Source: Catenulispora sp. GP43 (GTDB taxonomy: Bacteria; Actinomycetota; Actinomycetes; Streptomycetales; Catenulisporaceae). Taken from it: a stretch of 64,000 nt of DNA. A model generated the notes under the pieces. That model saw only the letters and a list, made by a program, of their open reading frames with translations, was not told the DNA's origin and searched no databases. The stretch covers positions 116,065 to 180,064 of the forward strand of contig NZ_JBGCCT010000024.1 of NCBI RefSeq assembly GCF_041260665.1, written 5' to 3'. Positions 33,919 to 41,595 of this stretch are shown in pieces (the stretch's first letter is position 1; every line of letters begins with the position of its first letter). The position numbers were made by a program, and so were the translations under genes.

Positions 33919-35136
33919 GTGTTTGTGGGGGGACAGCCGGACGCCATCAGGATCGACTCCGCGCGCGGGATCCTGATGAGTGCGCGTGGCGCGGTCAACG
34001 ACAAAACGGTGAACGCCGCGCGGATCATGGCGCAGGCCTTTCCGGACTCGTACACGACGCAGCTGGTCGAAAAGCTCCTGCGCCATTCCCATTTCTTCCG
34101 CGACCACCCCGATCTCCAGCTGCCGCTCCTGGAAGAGGCCGTGGACGCCGCCCGGCGGATCAAGGAGACCGAGCCCACGTGGCCCGGATTGGTGATCAAC
34201 GCCATCAGTCGCCACGCCGCGTGGCTCCAGGCCCAGGGCCGGTGGCCCGAGGCCATGGACGTCTTCGCAGAGCTGGAACGCTATCGCGGCCTGCAGTCGA
34301 GACTGGAGCGGCATCCAGGCTCCCGAATCGACACCGACCTGGACGGGTGGGCCACGGCCCTGGAGGAATCGGGGCGGCGCGCGGAAGCCGTCGAGCTCTG
34401 GTACGAGGCGTTCGAGTTCGAGCGGACGCTGAGCTATTCGGCGGGCCTGCCCTGGACGGTCCTCGCTCTGACAGACGCACTCGAAGCGCTGGGACGCTTC
34501 GACGAGGCGGTGGCGGTCTTCTCCGTGCTTCTCGAAAGCAGGTCCGAGCGCCGCCCGGACCCGTGCGGTCTGGTCCATCTGGCCCGCATCCACCAGGTTG
34601 CGGGGAACCATGACGCCCGGATCGCCACGATGCACCAAGCCGCCGCGGCTCTCTCAAACCTGCCGGAGCACGGCGATGACGGGCGGGTTCTGTCGTTCCG
34701 AGGTTTCTACTTCAAGCACTTCCTCGTCTGCTCGACCCGAGCCGACGAGCCACAGCGCAGTACCGGCGAGCCCGACCACTCCTACGGCAGCTACTGGTGG
34801 TCACCCGGTCTGCGTCTCCGCTTCCATGCCGAAGCCGAGCGTCTCCTCGCCGAGGCCTCCGCGCTGCCCCACGGTCCGGATCGCGTGATCCGCCATCGCC
34901 GTGCCCTGGTCAGGCTCGCCTCCGCGCTCATGGAGTACCGCACCCGCCACCGCCTGGCAGAACCCTTCGACGAAGGTGTGTACCTCGCCGAGCAGGCCGC
35001 GCGAGGCGGATCAGAGGCCGCCCCGGAACTGCTGGCCCGCGCCTTGCTGGACCGCGCGCAGTACCGGGCGACCTGTCAGGATTTCGCAGGGGCCACCGCC
35101 GACTTCGGGGCGGCCCTGGACCTCGTCGAGCGGTGA
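33919..35136 (+). CDS. Helical-repeat (TPR-like) protein of unknown function
   Basis: 405 residues, nearly all alpha-helical, with several degenerate 34-residue helix pairs (for example WLQAQGRWPEAMDVFAELER, ALEESGRRAEAVELWYEAFE, ALEALGRFDEAVAVFSVLLE). TPR scaffolds mediate protein contacts. There is no signal peptide or membrane span. Starts with GTG at 33919 (GTG at 33925 also possible); there is no convincing ribosome binding site. Codon use is slightly less GC-biased than in the fas genes. It is separated from the fas cluster by a terminator and runs convergent with the GH130 gene, only three bases apart. Confidence 0.65.
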   Translation: MFVGGQPDAIRIDSARGILMSARGAVNDKTVNAARIMAQAFPDSYTTQLVEKLLRHSHFFRDHPDLQLPLLEEAVDAARRIKETEPTWPGLVINAISRHAAWLQAQGRWPEAMDVFAELERYRGLQSRLERHPGSRIDTDLDGWATALEESGRRAEAVELWYEAFEFERTLSYSAGLPWTVLALTDALEALGRFDEAVAVFSVLLESRSERRPDPCGLVHLARIHQVAGNHDARIATMHQAAAALSNLPEHGDDGRVLSFRGFYFKHFLVCSTRADEPQRSTGEPDHSYGSYWWSPGLRLRFHAEAERLLAEASALPHGPDRVIRHRRALVRLASALMEYRTRHRLAEPFDEGVYLAEQAARGGSEAAPELLARALLDRAQYRATCQDFAGATADFGAALDLVER

Positions 35137-35139
35137 GGC

Positions 35140-36171
35140 TCACCCCACGCAGGGCCCGTCGCACTTCACCGGGAACGTCTTCACATGCTCCAGCAACGCG
35201 TCGAGCTCACACGTAGCCAGGCAGATCCCCTGATCCCCGCTCCCGTAATACAAGTGCACCACCCCGTCGATGACGAGCGCGCCGGCGGGGAACGTCACCC
35301 GGTTCACGATCCCGGTCAGCTCCGACTCGGTCTGCGGCGTCAGGAGCGGGGCGGGCGTGCGCGCGATCACCTTCCAGGGCTCTGCCAGGTCCAGCAGCGC
35401 TGCGCTGATCTGCCACTCCGGCTCCTCCTCGCTGTCGGAGTTGCAGTAGAAGAACAGCCAGCCGTCCTCGGTGCGGATCGGCGGGGCGCCGAGTTCCGGG
35501 CCGCGGCGGACGCGCTTCTTCACCAGTTCGGCGCGGTCGCCGGGGATCAGGACCGCCGAGGTGTCGTAGTCGCCGACCGCGGCGGCGACGTGACCGGGCG
35601 GCGGGTTCTTCACCGCGTCCAGGTCGTCGAAGACCGTGTGCAGGATCGCCGCGCCGGGGGTGTCGGAGCACCAGGTGAAGTACCAGACGTACTTGCCGTC
35701 GATCGGCTCGGGCAGCAGTGTCGCGGCCTTCGACGGCGCCCCCTGCGGGCCGACGACGCCGTGCTTGGTGACGGTCTCGGCGCGCAGGTCGGGCGTGGTC
35801 GCCAGAGCGATGCGGACCTTGATGTCCGGCGGCGTGCCCTCGACGGCGGTGTAGTAGATGTAGTACTCGCCGTCGAGGAACACCACGCGCGGGTCCTCGC
35901 AGCCCAGGCCCTGCTCGTAGGGCTGGTCCGGGGCGATCAGCGGCTCAGGGCGGCGCACGAAGGTCACGCCGTCGGTGCTGTCGGCGATGCCGATGGAGGA
36001 CACGTACTCCCCCGCCGTACTGAAGCTCACTCCGTTGGTGGCGCGGTACAGCATGTGGATGACACCGTCCGCGCCTCGGACGACCGTGCCGTTGAGCACC
36101 GAGCCGGCCTCCCAGGGCTGGTCGGGGTTGCGGCGCAGGATCGGGTTGGCGGGATGCCGCTTCATCAACAT
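35140..36171 (-). CDS. Glycoside hydrolase family 130 protein
   Basis: Five-bladed beta-propeller enzyme of 343 residues; family 130 contains mannosyl-glycan phosphorylases and beta-1,2-mannosidases. Recognisable blocks are HPANPILRRNPDQPWEAGSV at the N-terminus, GVIHMLYRATNG, GCEDPRVVFLDGEYYIYYT (with the catalytic-region Asp), and PAGALVIDGVVHLYYGSGD near the end. No signal peptide, so it is likely cytosolic. AGGAT lies eight bases before the ATG. It follows a TPR protein gene by 21 bases and is probably co-transcribed with it. Confidence 0.88.
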   Translation of the reverse strand: MLMKRHPANPILRRNPDQPWEAGSVLNGTVVRGADGVIHMLYRATNGVSFSTAGEYVSSIGIADSTDGVTFVRRPEPLIAPDQPYEQGLGCEDPRVVFLDGEYYIYYTAVEGTPPDIKVRIALATTPDLRAETVTKHGVVGPQGAPSKAATLLPEPIDGKYVWYFTWCSDTPGAAILHTVFDDLDAVKNPPPGHVAAAVGDYDTSAVLIPGDRAELVKKRVRRGPELGAPPIRTEDGWLFFYCNSDSEEEPEWQISAALLDLAEPWKVIARTPAPLLTPQTESELTGIVNRVTFPAGALVIDGVVHLYYGSGDQGICLATCELDALLEHVKTFPVKCDGPCVG

Positions 36172-36192
36172 GCAGTCATCCTGCCGTAGAAG

Positions 36193-36696
36193 CTAGCCCT
36201 CAAGCAGGACCCTGCCATAGTTCGCCATCGACCGGTTGTAGCGCGGCAGGTGCTTGGCCAGGGCGACCAGCACCAGCGACAGCCCCTCGCGGTCGCGGCC
36301 GAGGGTCGACAGGCACAGCGCGATCGTGCAGTCCAGCGCGTCAGACAGGTGGTCCTCGCCGCCGGTCTCCTTCTCATCGAGCAGCGTCGCCAGCGCGTCC
36401 TCGACCCGCCCGATGTTCCGCAGCGAGCTCGACATCTGGATGACGGCCCGCCGCCGGTTCTCCCCGGTCAATCCGCCGATCTTCAGTGCCTCGGCATACA
36501 TCGGCACGGCGAGATCCGAGTGGCCCCAGCTGTCGCGCGCGGATCCCCGGTGGAAGATCGCGTCGGCGTCGCCCTCGGGCAGCTCGGCGGCCAGCGCGTC
36601 GACCTCGGCGAGGAACTTCTCCTCGTCGTAGTCGTCGATCGCGGCGAACAGGGCGGCGACACGGCGGTTGACGTCGGCCTTCAGGTCGGCGGTCAT
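36193..36696 (-). CDS. Tetratricopeptide-repeat protein
   Basis: 167-residue helical protein with TPR-type pairs (HRGSARDSWGHSDLAVPMYAEAL, IQMSSSLRNIGRVEDALATLL, TIALCLSTLGRDREGLSLVLVAL). It belongs to the short TPR family often seen in actinomycetes; no biochemical role is known to me. Strong ribosome binding site, GGAGGGG. First gene of a two-gene unit with GH130 and divergent from an ArsR-type regulator. Confidence 0.82.
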   Translation of the reverse strand: MTADLKADVNRRVAALFAAIDDYDEEKFLAEVDALAAELPEGDADAIFHRGSARDSWGHSDLAVPMYAEALKIGGLTGENRRRAVIQMSSSLRNIGRVEDALATLLDEKETGGEDHLSDALDCTIALCLSTLGRDREGLSLVLVALAKHLPRYNRSMANYGRVLLEG

Positions 36697-36763
36697 GGGA
36701 ATTCCCCTCCAGGTGAGAATGATCTGCCTTGCGGGGAAGATCTTGCCGAGACGCTACGATCAT

Positions 36764-36776
36764 CGAAAGTCTTTCG
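36764..36776. promoter_or_regulatory. Perfect palindrome over the promoter of the ArsR-type gene
   Basis: CGAAAG-T-CTTTCG, 4 bases after a TACGAT -10-like hexamer (36755-36760) and 40 bases before the regulator start, so bound protein would cover the transcript start. A good candidate for autoregulation and for control of the divergent TPR/GH130 unit. Confidence 0.5.
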
Positions 36777-36816
36777 GCCACCGCCGAAGGACTCAGCGTC
36801 CCCGGAAGGCCCCCAG

Positions 36817-37797
36817 ATGGCCATCAGCCTCGGCTTCGGCCCCGCCGACCTGGCCCGATGCCGGTTCGCGGTCTCGCCGGCCTTCGAGACCCTGTCCGCG
36901 ATCCGCGACGCGACCGGCTCCCAGGGCCCCGGCGCGCACGCCCGCTGGCTGGACAGCGTCCGCGCGGCGCTGCCCGGCCTCGGCCTGGAGCCGATCGTCC
37001 TGCTCCAGCCCCGCCGCGGCTACACCCCCGACTTCCTCGCGCCGCCGCCGACCGCCCCGGTCGGCGACTTCGACGCCGAGCTGACCCGGATCGCCGCCAC
37101 CCCGGCGCCGGTCGTGCGCCGCGAGATCGAGCTGGCGCTCCGCTACACCCCCGGCGGCCGCGACACCCCGGCCGGCCGGCTGCTGCTCGGCGACCCCGCC
37201 GAGGTCCTCAGCCTGCTGACGCAGCTGATCCGGGGCGCCTGGGACGCGCTGGTCGCCCCGCGCTGGCCGCGGATCCGGGCCCTGCTGGAGGCCGACGTCG
37301 CCCACCAGAGCCGCCGCCTGGCCGCCGGCGGCCTGGACGCCCTTTTCGCCGACCTGCACCCGACCGTGCACTGGACCGGCGACACCCTGATCCGCGACCC
37401 GGGGGGCGACGAGCACCACGACCTCGACGGCCGCGGCCTGATCCTGATGCCCAGCGTGTTCAAGTGGGACGAGGTCGTCGTCATCACCGATGCCCCCTGG
37501 CAGCCGACCCTCATCTACCCGGCGCGCGGCCTGGGCAACGCCTTCGAGCCCCGGCGCGGCACCACGGCGGCGGCCCTGACCAAGCTGGTCGGCCGCACCC
37601 GCGCGCACCTGCTCACCGGCCTGGAGGAACCGGAGTCCACCAGCCGCCTGGCGCACCGGCACGCGCTCGCCCTCGGCACCGTCTCGGAGCACCTGTCGGT
37701 GCTGCGCGAGGCGGGCATGGTCGTCGGCGAGCGGCACCGGCACGAGATCCGGTACCGGCGCACCGACCTGGGCGACCGGGTGGTGCGGGGGCACTAA
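36817..37797 (+). CDS. ArsR-type winged-helix regulator (DUF5937-like N-terminus)
   Basis: 326 residues. The first 230 form a conserved actinobacterial module that resembles DUF5937 (DLARCRFAVSPAFETLSAI and LLEADVAHQSRRLAAGGLDALFADL are typical). The C-terminal part is an ArsR winged helix (LAHRHALALGTVSEHLSVLREAGMV, then HEIRYRRTDLG). GGAAGG precedes the ATG. It faces the TPR/GH130 pair across 120 bases containing a palindrome. No metal-binding Cys cluster is seen, so it is not an arsenic sensor in the classical sense. Confidence 0.82.
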   Translation: MAISLGFGPADLARCRFAVSPAFETLSAIRDATGSQGPGAHARWLDSVRAALPGLGLEPIVLLQPRRGYTPDFLAPPPTAPVGDFDAELTRIAATPAPVVRREIELALRYTPGGRDTPAGRLLLGDPAEVLSLLTQLIRGAWDALVAPRWPRIRALLEADVAHQSRRLAAGGLDALFADLHPTVHWTGDTLIRDPGGDEHHDLDGRGLILMPSVFKWDEVVVITDAPWQPTLIYPARGLGNAFEPRRGTTAAALTKLVGRTRAHLLTGLEEPESTSRLAHRHALALGTVSEHLSVLREAGMVVGERHRHEIRYRRTDLGDRVVRGH

Positions 37798-37936
37798 CGG
37801 CGACGGCTTCCCCCGACAGCCGGAGGTCTGCCAAGGCATAGCCTCGCGCCAGCAATCGCTCGTAGAACCCGGCGACTCCAGCGTGCCGAGGCAACCCGGC
37901 ACTACAGCTTTCTTGCGGCATTTCTCGCGGCAGTTT

Positions 37937-38815
37937 TCACCAGCCGCCGGCTGCCAGCTCCCGGGTGACCTCCAGGAAAGCCGCCAGCGCCAGCGCCGGC
38001 TCGCCGCCGCCCCACACCACCCCGACCCGCCATCGTGCCGCCTCGTGGTCGATCGGCACCCAGCGGATCCGCTCGGGCGCCACCACGACCGGCGCCCGGG
38101 CCGACACCAGCGCGACTCCGACGCCCGCCGCGACCAGCGCCATCACCGTCTGCAGGTCGTTCGCCCGCTGCAACACCCGCGGCTTGATCCCCTCGGCGGC
38201 CAGATAGCACTGGACCTGGTCGACGAACCCGGGGCCCTTGGTCTGCACCAGCTCGACCATGCCGTACCGCTTGATCAGCTCCCGCACTCCCGGCTCGGTG
38301 TCGACGGTGCCCGGGACGGCCAGCATCAGCCGGTCGGCGCCGAGTTCGAGCACGGACAGGTCCGGCTCCACCGGCAGCCGCACGAACCCGGCGTCCAACT
38401 GCCCGCGCCGCAGCCGCTCCAGCTGGATCGCGGTGGCCATGTCGTCCAGCGTCACGCCGACGTCCGGGTGCCGGCGCCGGAACTCGGCGACCGCCCGGGG
38501 CGCGATGTCGATCGTCGACAGCCCGAAGCCCAGCGCCAGCCGTCCGGCGCCGCCCGCGGTCAGGCGCTTGGCCCGCAGCTCGAAGGCGTCCAGGCGCTCC
38601 ACGGCCTCGCGCGCGTCGGGCAGCAGGGTCCGGCCCAGCGGCGTGAGCCGGGCGCCCAGGCGTCCGCGCCGGAACACCGCGCCGCCGATCCGCGCCTCCA
38701 GGGCCTGGATCTGCTTGGTCAGCGCCGGCTGGGTGACGGCCAGGGCCCGGGCCGCCGCGCCGAACGTGCCGTGGTCGGCGACCGCGACGAATGCCCGCAC
38801 CAGCCGGTCTTCCAT
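37937..38815 (-). CDS. LysR family transcriptional regulator
   Basis: 292-residue regulator with the LysR winged helix (FVAVADHGTFGAAARALAVT, then QPALTKQIQALEARIG) and a two-lobed effector domain. It diverges from a nitrilase-family gene with only 61 bases between starts, so that gene is the most likely target. A TAAGCT hexamer six bases before the ATG fits a leaderless transcript. Confidence 0.92.
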   Translation of the reverse strand: MEDRLVRAFVAVADHGTFGAAARALAVTQPALTKQIQALEARIGGAVFRRGRLGARLTPLGRTLLPDAREAVERLDAFELRAKRLTAGGAGRLALGFGLSTIDIAPRAVAEFRRRHPDVGVTLDDMATAIQLERLRRGQLDAGFVRLPVEPDLSVLELGADRLMLAVPGTVDTEPGVRELIKRYGMVELVQTKGPGFVDQVQCYLAAEGIKPRVLQRANDLQTVMALVAAGVGVALVSARAPVVVAPERIRWVPIDHEAARWRVGVVWGGGEPALALAAFLEVTRELAAGGW

Positions 38816-38876
38816 TCCCTCAGCTTATCGACAGCGCCTCGACATTCATTGGACTCATCGAACAGGCGGCGCTTGC

Positions 38877-39830
38877 ATGGACCGCATGATGCTTCGCGCC
38901 GCCACCGTCCAGTTCGAGCCGCGTCCCGGCGCCAAGGAGTACAACCTGGCCCGGATCGAGCACTTCGCCCGGGCCGCCGCGGCCGACGCGGTCCAGCTCG
39001 TGGCGTTCCCGGAGATGGCCCTGCTGGGCTACTGGCACCTGACCAAGCGCGACGCCGCCTACCTGCACTCAGTCGCCGAGCCCGACGACGGCCCGGCAGT
39101 CGCCCGGATCAGCGCCCTGGCCGCCGAGCTGCACCTGGGCATCGGCTTCGGGCTGCTCACCGAGCGCGACGGCTGGCTGTTCAACGCCTACGCCGTCTGC
39201 CTGCCGGACGGCACCGTGCACCTGCACCGCAAGCTGCACGCCTTCGAGCACGAGACGATCTCCTCCGGCGGCCGCTACACGGTGTTCGACACGCCGTGGG
39301 ACGTCCGGGTCGGGGTCCTGATCTGCTACGACAACAACCTGGTCGAGAACGTCCGCGCCACCGCGCTGCTCGGCGCGCAGATCCTGCTGGCCCCGCACCA
39401 GACCGGCGGCACGAACTCGGTGAGCCCGCACGGCATGAAGCCCATCCCGCTGAGCGTCTGGGAGAACCGGCACGCCGACCCGGCCGCCGTCCAGGACGCC
39501 TTCCGCGGCCCGAACGGCCGGGAGTGGCTGCTGCGCTGGCTGCCGTCCCGGGCCCACGACAACGGCCTGTTCGTGGTCTTCAGCAACGGAGTGGGCCGGG
39601 ACGACGACGAGGTCCGCACCGGCAACGCGATGATCATCGACCCCTACGGCCGGATCCTGGCCGAGTCCTGGGCCACCGCCGACGCCATGGTCACCGCCGA
39701 CCTGGACCTGGACCTGGTCCCGGACGCGACCGGCCGGCGCTGGCTGCGGGCCCGGCGCCCGGAGCTGTACCGGCCGCTGACGGCGGAGTACGGGAACGAG
39801 GTCGACGCGCGGACGGCGCGGTTCAGCTGA
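38877..39830 (+). CDS. Carbon-nitrogen hydrolase (nitrilase superfamily)
   Basis: 317-residue amidase/nitrilase-type enzyme. The catalytic triad is visible: Glu in FPEMALLGY (residue about 46), Lys in HRKLHAFEH and Cys in VGVLICYDNN. A second conserved Glu context (WENRHADP) is near the C-terminal half. Likely hydrolyses an amide or carbamoyl substrate in the cytosol; the substrate is unknown. Divergent from a LysR regulator that probably controls it. AGGCGG lies seven bases before the chosen ATG. Confidence 0.9.
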   Translation: MDRMMLRAATVQFEPRPGAKEYNLARIEHFARAAAADAVQLVAFPEMALLGYWHLTKRDAAYLHSVAEPDDGPAVARISALAAELHLGIGFGLLTERDGWLFNAYAVCLPDGTVHLHRKLHAFEHETISSGGRYTVFDTPWDVRVGVLICYDNNLVENVRATALLGAQILLAPHQTGGTNSVSPHGMKPIPLSVWENRHADPAAVQDAFRGPNGREWLLRWLPSRAHDNGLFVVFSNGVGRDDDEVRTGNAMIIDPYGRILAESWATADAMVTADLDLDLVPDATGRRWLRARRPELYRPLTAEYGNEVDARTARFS

Positions 39831-39890
39831 GCACACCAGCTGAACCGGGCGCCGCGGATCACCTGATCCGATCATCGGCTATCTGCCGCC

Positions 39891-39918
39891 GGTCATCGGT
39901 CATCGGTCATCGGTCATC
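39891..39918. repeat. Four tandem GGTCATC heptamers
   Basis: Perfect (GGTCATC)x4 in the 194-base gap between the nitrilase and DUF3145 stop codons, with related ATCATCGG and GGTCATCGG copies on both sides. Otherwise the gap holds nothing I recognise. Confidence 0.85.
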
Positions 39919-40024
39919 GCCAGAGATCCGGTCATCGGAATCAGCCATCGAAATCAGCCGCCGAAGACCACTCGTGTGGGTGAACGCGCCCGCGATCAAG
40001 CCGCCTGGTCGGTCCCGCCGGGCA

Positions 40025-40546
40025 TCACCCGACCTGATGCAACCACCGCACCGGCGCCCCCTCGCCCGCGTACCGGAAGGGCTCCAGCTCGTCGTCCCAC
40101 GGCTTGCCGAGCAGCGCCTCGACCTCGCGCTCCAGCGTGGACTCGCCGCGGTGCGCGCGGGCCAGCGCGGCCCGCAGCCGGTCCTCGGCGATGACGATGT
40201 CGCCGTGCTGCCCGGTGGCGGCCCGGTAGACGCCGAGCGTGGGCGTGGAGCAGTAGCGCTCGCCCTCGGACCCGTCGGAGGAGTCCTCGGTGGCCTCGAA
40301 GCGCAGCTGCTGCCAGCCCCGCAGCTGCGAGGTGATGCGCGCCGCGGTCCCGGCCTGCCCGCGCCAGGACAGCTCGGCCCGCCACATGTGCGGTTCGGCC
40401 GGCTGGTGCGTCCAGTCCAGGCTGACGCGCACGCCGAGTACGCTCGCCACCGCCCACTCGATGTGGGGGCAGAGGGCGCGTGGAGCGGAGTGGATGTAGA
40501 GGACTCCGCTTGTTGTCACTGTCTTGTTTGCCGACTGTGCCGTCAT
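40025..40546 (-). CDS. DUF3145 family protein
   Basis: 173-residue actinobacterial protein of unknown function, highly conserved in streptomycetes, where it occurs in the same neighbourhood as the fab genes. Conserved features are TSGVLYIHSAPRALCPHIEWAV (about residues 11-32), LDWTHQPAEPHMWRAELSW and a C-terminal GKPWDDELEPFRYAGEG. GGAGGT lies six bases before the ATG at 40546, which decides the start against longer upstream frames. No membrane segment or signal. Confidence 0.9.
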   Translation of the reverse strand: MTAQSANKTVTTSGVLYIHSAPRALCPHIEWAVASVLGVRVSLDWTHQPAEPHMWRAELSWRGQAGTAARITSQLRGWQQLRFEATEDSSDGSEGERYCSTPTLGVYRAATGQHGDIVIAEDRLRAALARAHRGESTLEREVEALLGKPWDDELEPFRYAGEGAPVRWLHQVG

Positions 40547-40825
40547 CGGGACCTCCTGGCTGTGCTGCGGCGAGGTTCGCCTTCCCCAGCGGCCTTGCCC
40601 GCACCACGACCCGTGGAGCCCCATGTCAGCGGCCTTTATTGTGCCGCACGCTCCGGGCGCGGCACCAGTTGTCTTAGTGCTCTTGCACTCTAGGCGTAAG
40701 GACAACCTTCGCACAGGCCGCCAACCGGGTGAACCGCCAAGCCGGACATACCCTGAGAACTCGGAGATATCACCCCTGACATGGGTCGATAGTCCGATTG
40801 TCAGGCCGTGGTTCGGGGTTTCCCC

Positions 40826-41500
40826 TCACCGCCCCGCCGTCAGCCCCCGGATCACGACGTCCAGCGTCCGGTCCCGCACGAACTCCTGGTCCGCCTCCGA
40901 CAGGTGGCGCTCCAGCGGCCCGCCGACCAGCAGCAGCGCGAAGCCGTGCACCACCGACCAGGCCGCGATGTCCGCGCCGGGGCGCCGCTCGGCGGGCATC
41001 CGCCCGGTCGCGACCACCTGGTCCAGCAGCCGGCCCAGGGCCAGGAAGGCCTCGGTCTGGTCGAACGGCTCGCCCTCGTACTCCTGGTGCTCCCCGCCGG
41101 GCACCGTGGTGCGGCAGAAGGCGGTCATGAACAGTCCGGCCTGGTCGATCGCGAAGTCGATGTAGGCGTTCGCCGAGGCGCGCAGCCGGGCCACCGCGAC
41201 GTCGCCGGGGTCGCCGTCGTCCGGCACCGCGCAGGTCGCGGCCTCCAGCGCGGCGGCCAGGTCCGCCAGCGCGCTCTTCTTCACCTCGTCGAGCAGCGCG
41301 TCGGCGTCGGAGAAGTGCCGGTACGCCGCGGTCGCCGAGACCCCGACCCGCCGCGCCACCTCGCGCAGCACCACCGCCTCCGGTCCCCCGGTCCGGGCCA
41401 ACTCCACCGCCGACTCCATCATCGCGTTGCGCAAATCGCCGTGGTGGTAGCGGGTCCGGGAGGCGGTCTTGGGCGTGCTCACCTGTTCATCGTGCCTCAT
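40826..41500 (-). CDS. TetR family transcriptional regulator
   Basis: 224-residue repressor type. The N-terminal TetR helix-turn-helix is clear (RYHHGDLRNAMMESAVELARTGGPEA, then VARRVGVSATAAYRHFSDADALL). The C-terminal helical domain (VVHGFALLLVGGPLERHLSE) is a ligand pocket. ATG at 41500 directly abuts an operator-like dyad; GTG at 41482 is another start. It diverges from an MMPL exporter and presumably represses both genes. The 279 bases between its own stop and the DUF3145 start show nothing else. Confidence 0.92.
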   Translation of the reverse strand: MRHDEQVSTPKTASRTRYHHGDLRNAMMESAVELARTGGPEAVVLREVARRVGVSATAAYRHFSDADALLDEVKKSALADLAAALEAATCAVPDDGDPGDVAVARLRASANAYIDFAIDQAGLFMTAFCRTTVPGGEHQEYEGEPFDQTEAFLALGRLLDQVVATGRMPAERRPGADIAAWSVVHGFALLLVGGPLERHLSEADQEFVRDRTLDVVIRGLTAGR

Positions 41501-41515
41501 GTTGACACCGTTAAC
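41501..41515. promoter_or_regulatory. TetR operator box 1
   Basis: GTTGACACCGTTAAC, an imperfect dyad (GTTRAC-N3-GTTAAC) immediately upstream of the TetR start codon. Confidence 0.65.
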
Positions 41516-41534
41516 AATGACCGGCATGGTTGAT

Positions 41535-41549
41535 GTTAACGGCGTCAAC
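41535..41549. promoter_or_regulatory. TetR operator box 2
   Basis: GTTAACGGCGTCAAC, the reverse complement of box 1 with one mismatch; box centres are 34 bp apart, a little over three helical turns, so two dimers could bind on one face between TetR and the exporter. Confidence 0.65.
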
Positions 41550-41595
41550 TTGAAGGCCGGCGCCCAGGTCCGACACATGAGGGGGCTCCACAGCC

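Noticed and set aside
39891..39918. Heptamer array as an attachment or iteron site
   Set aside because: Only four short units, with no replication or integrase gene nearby.
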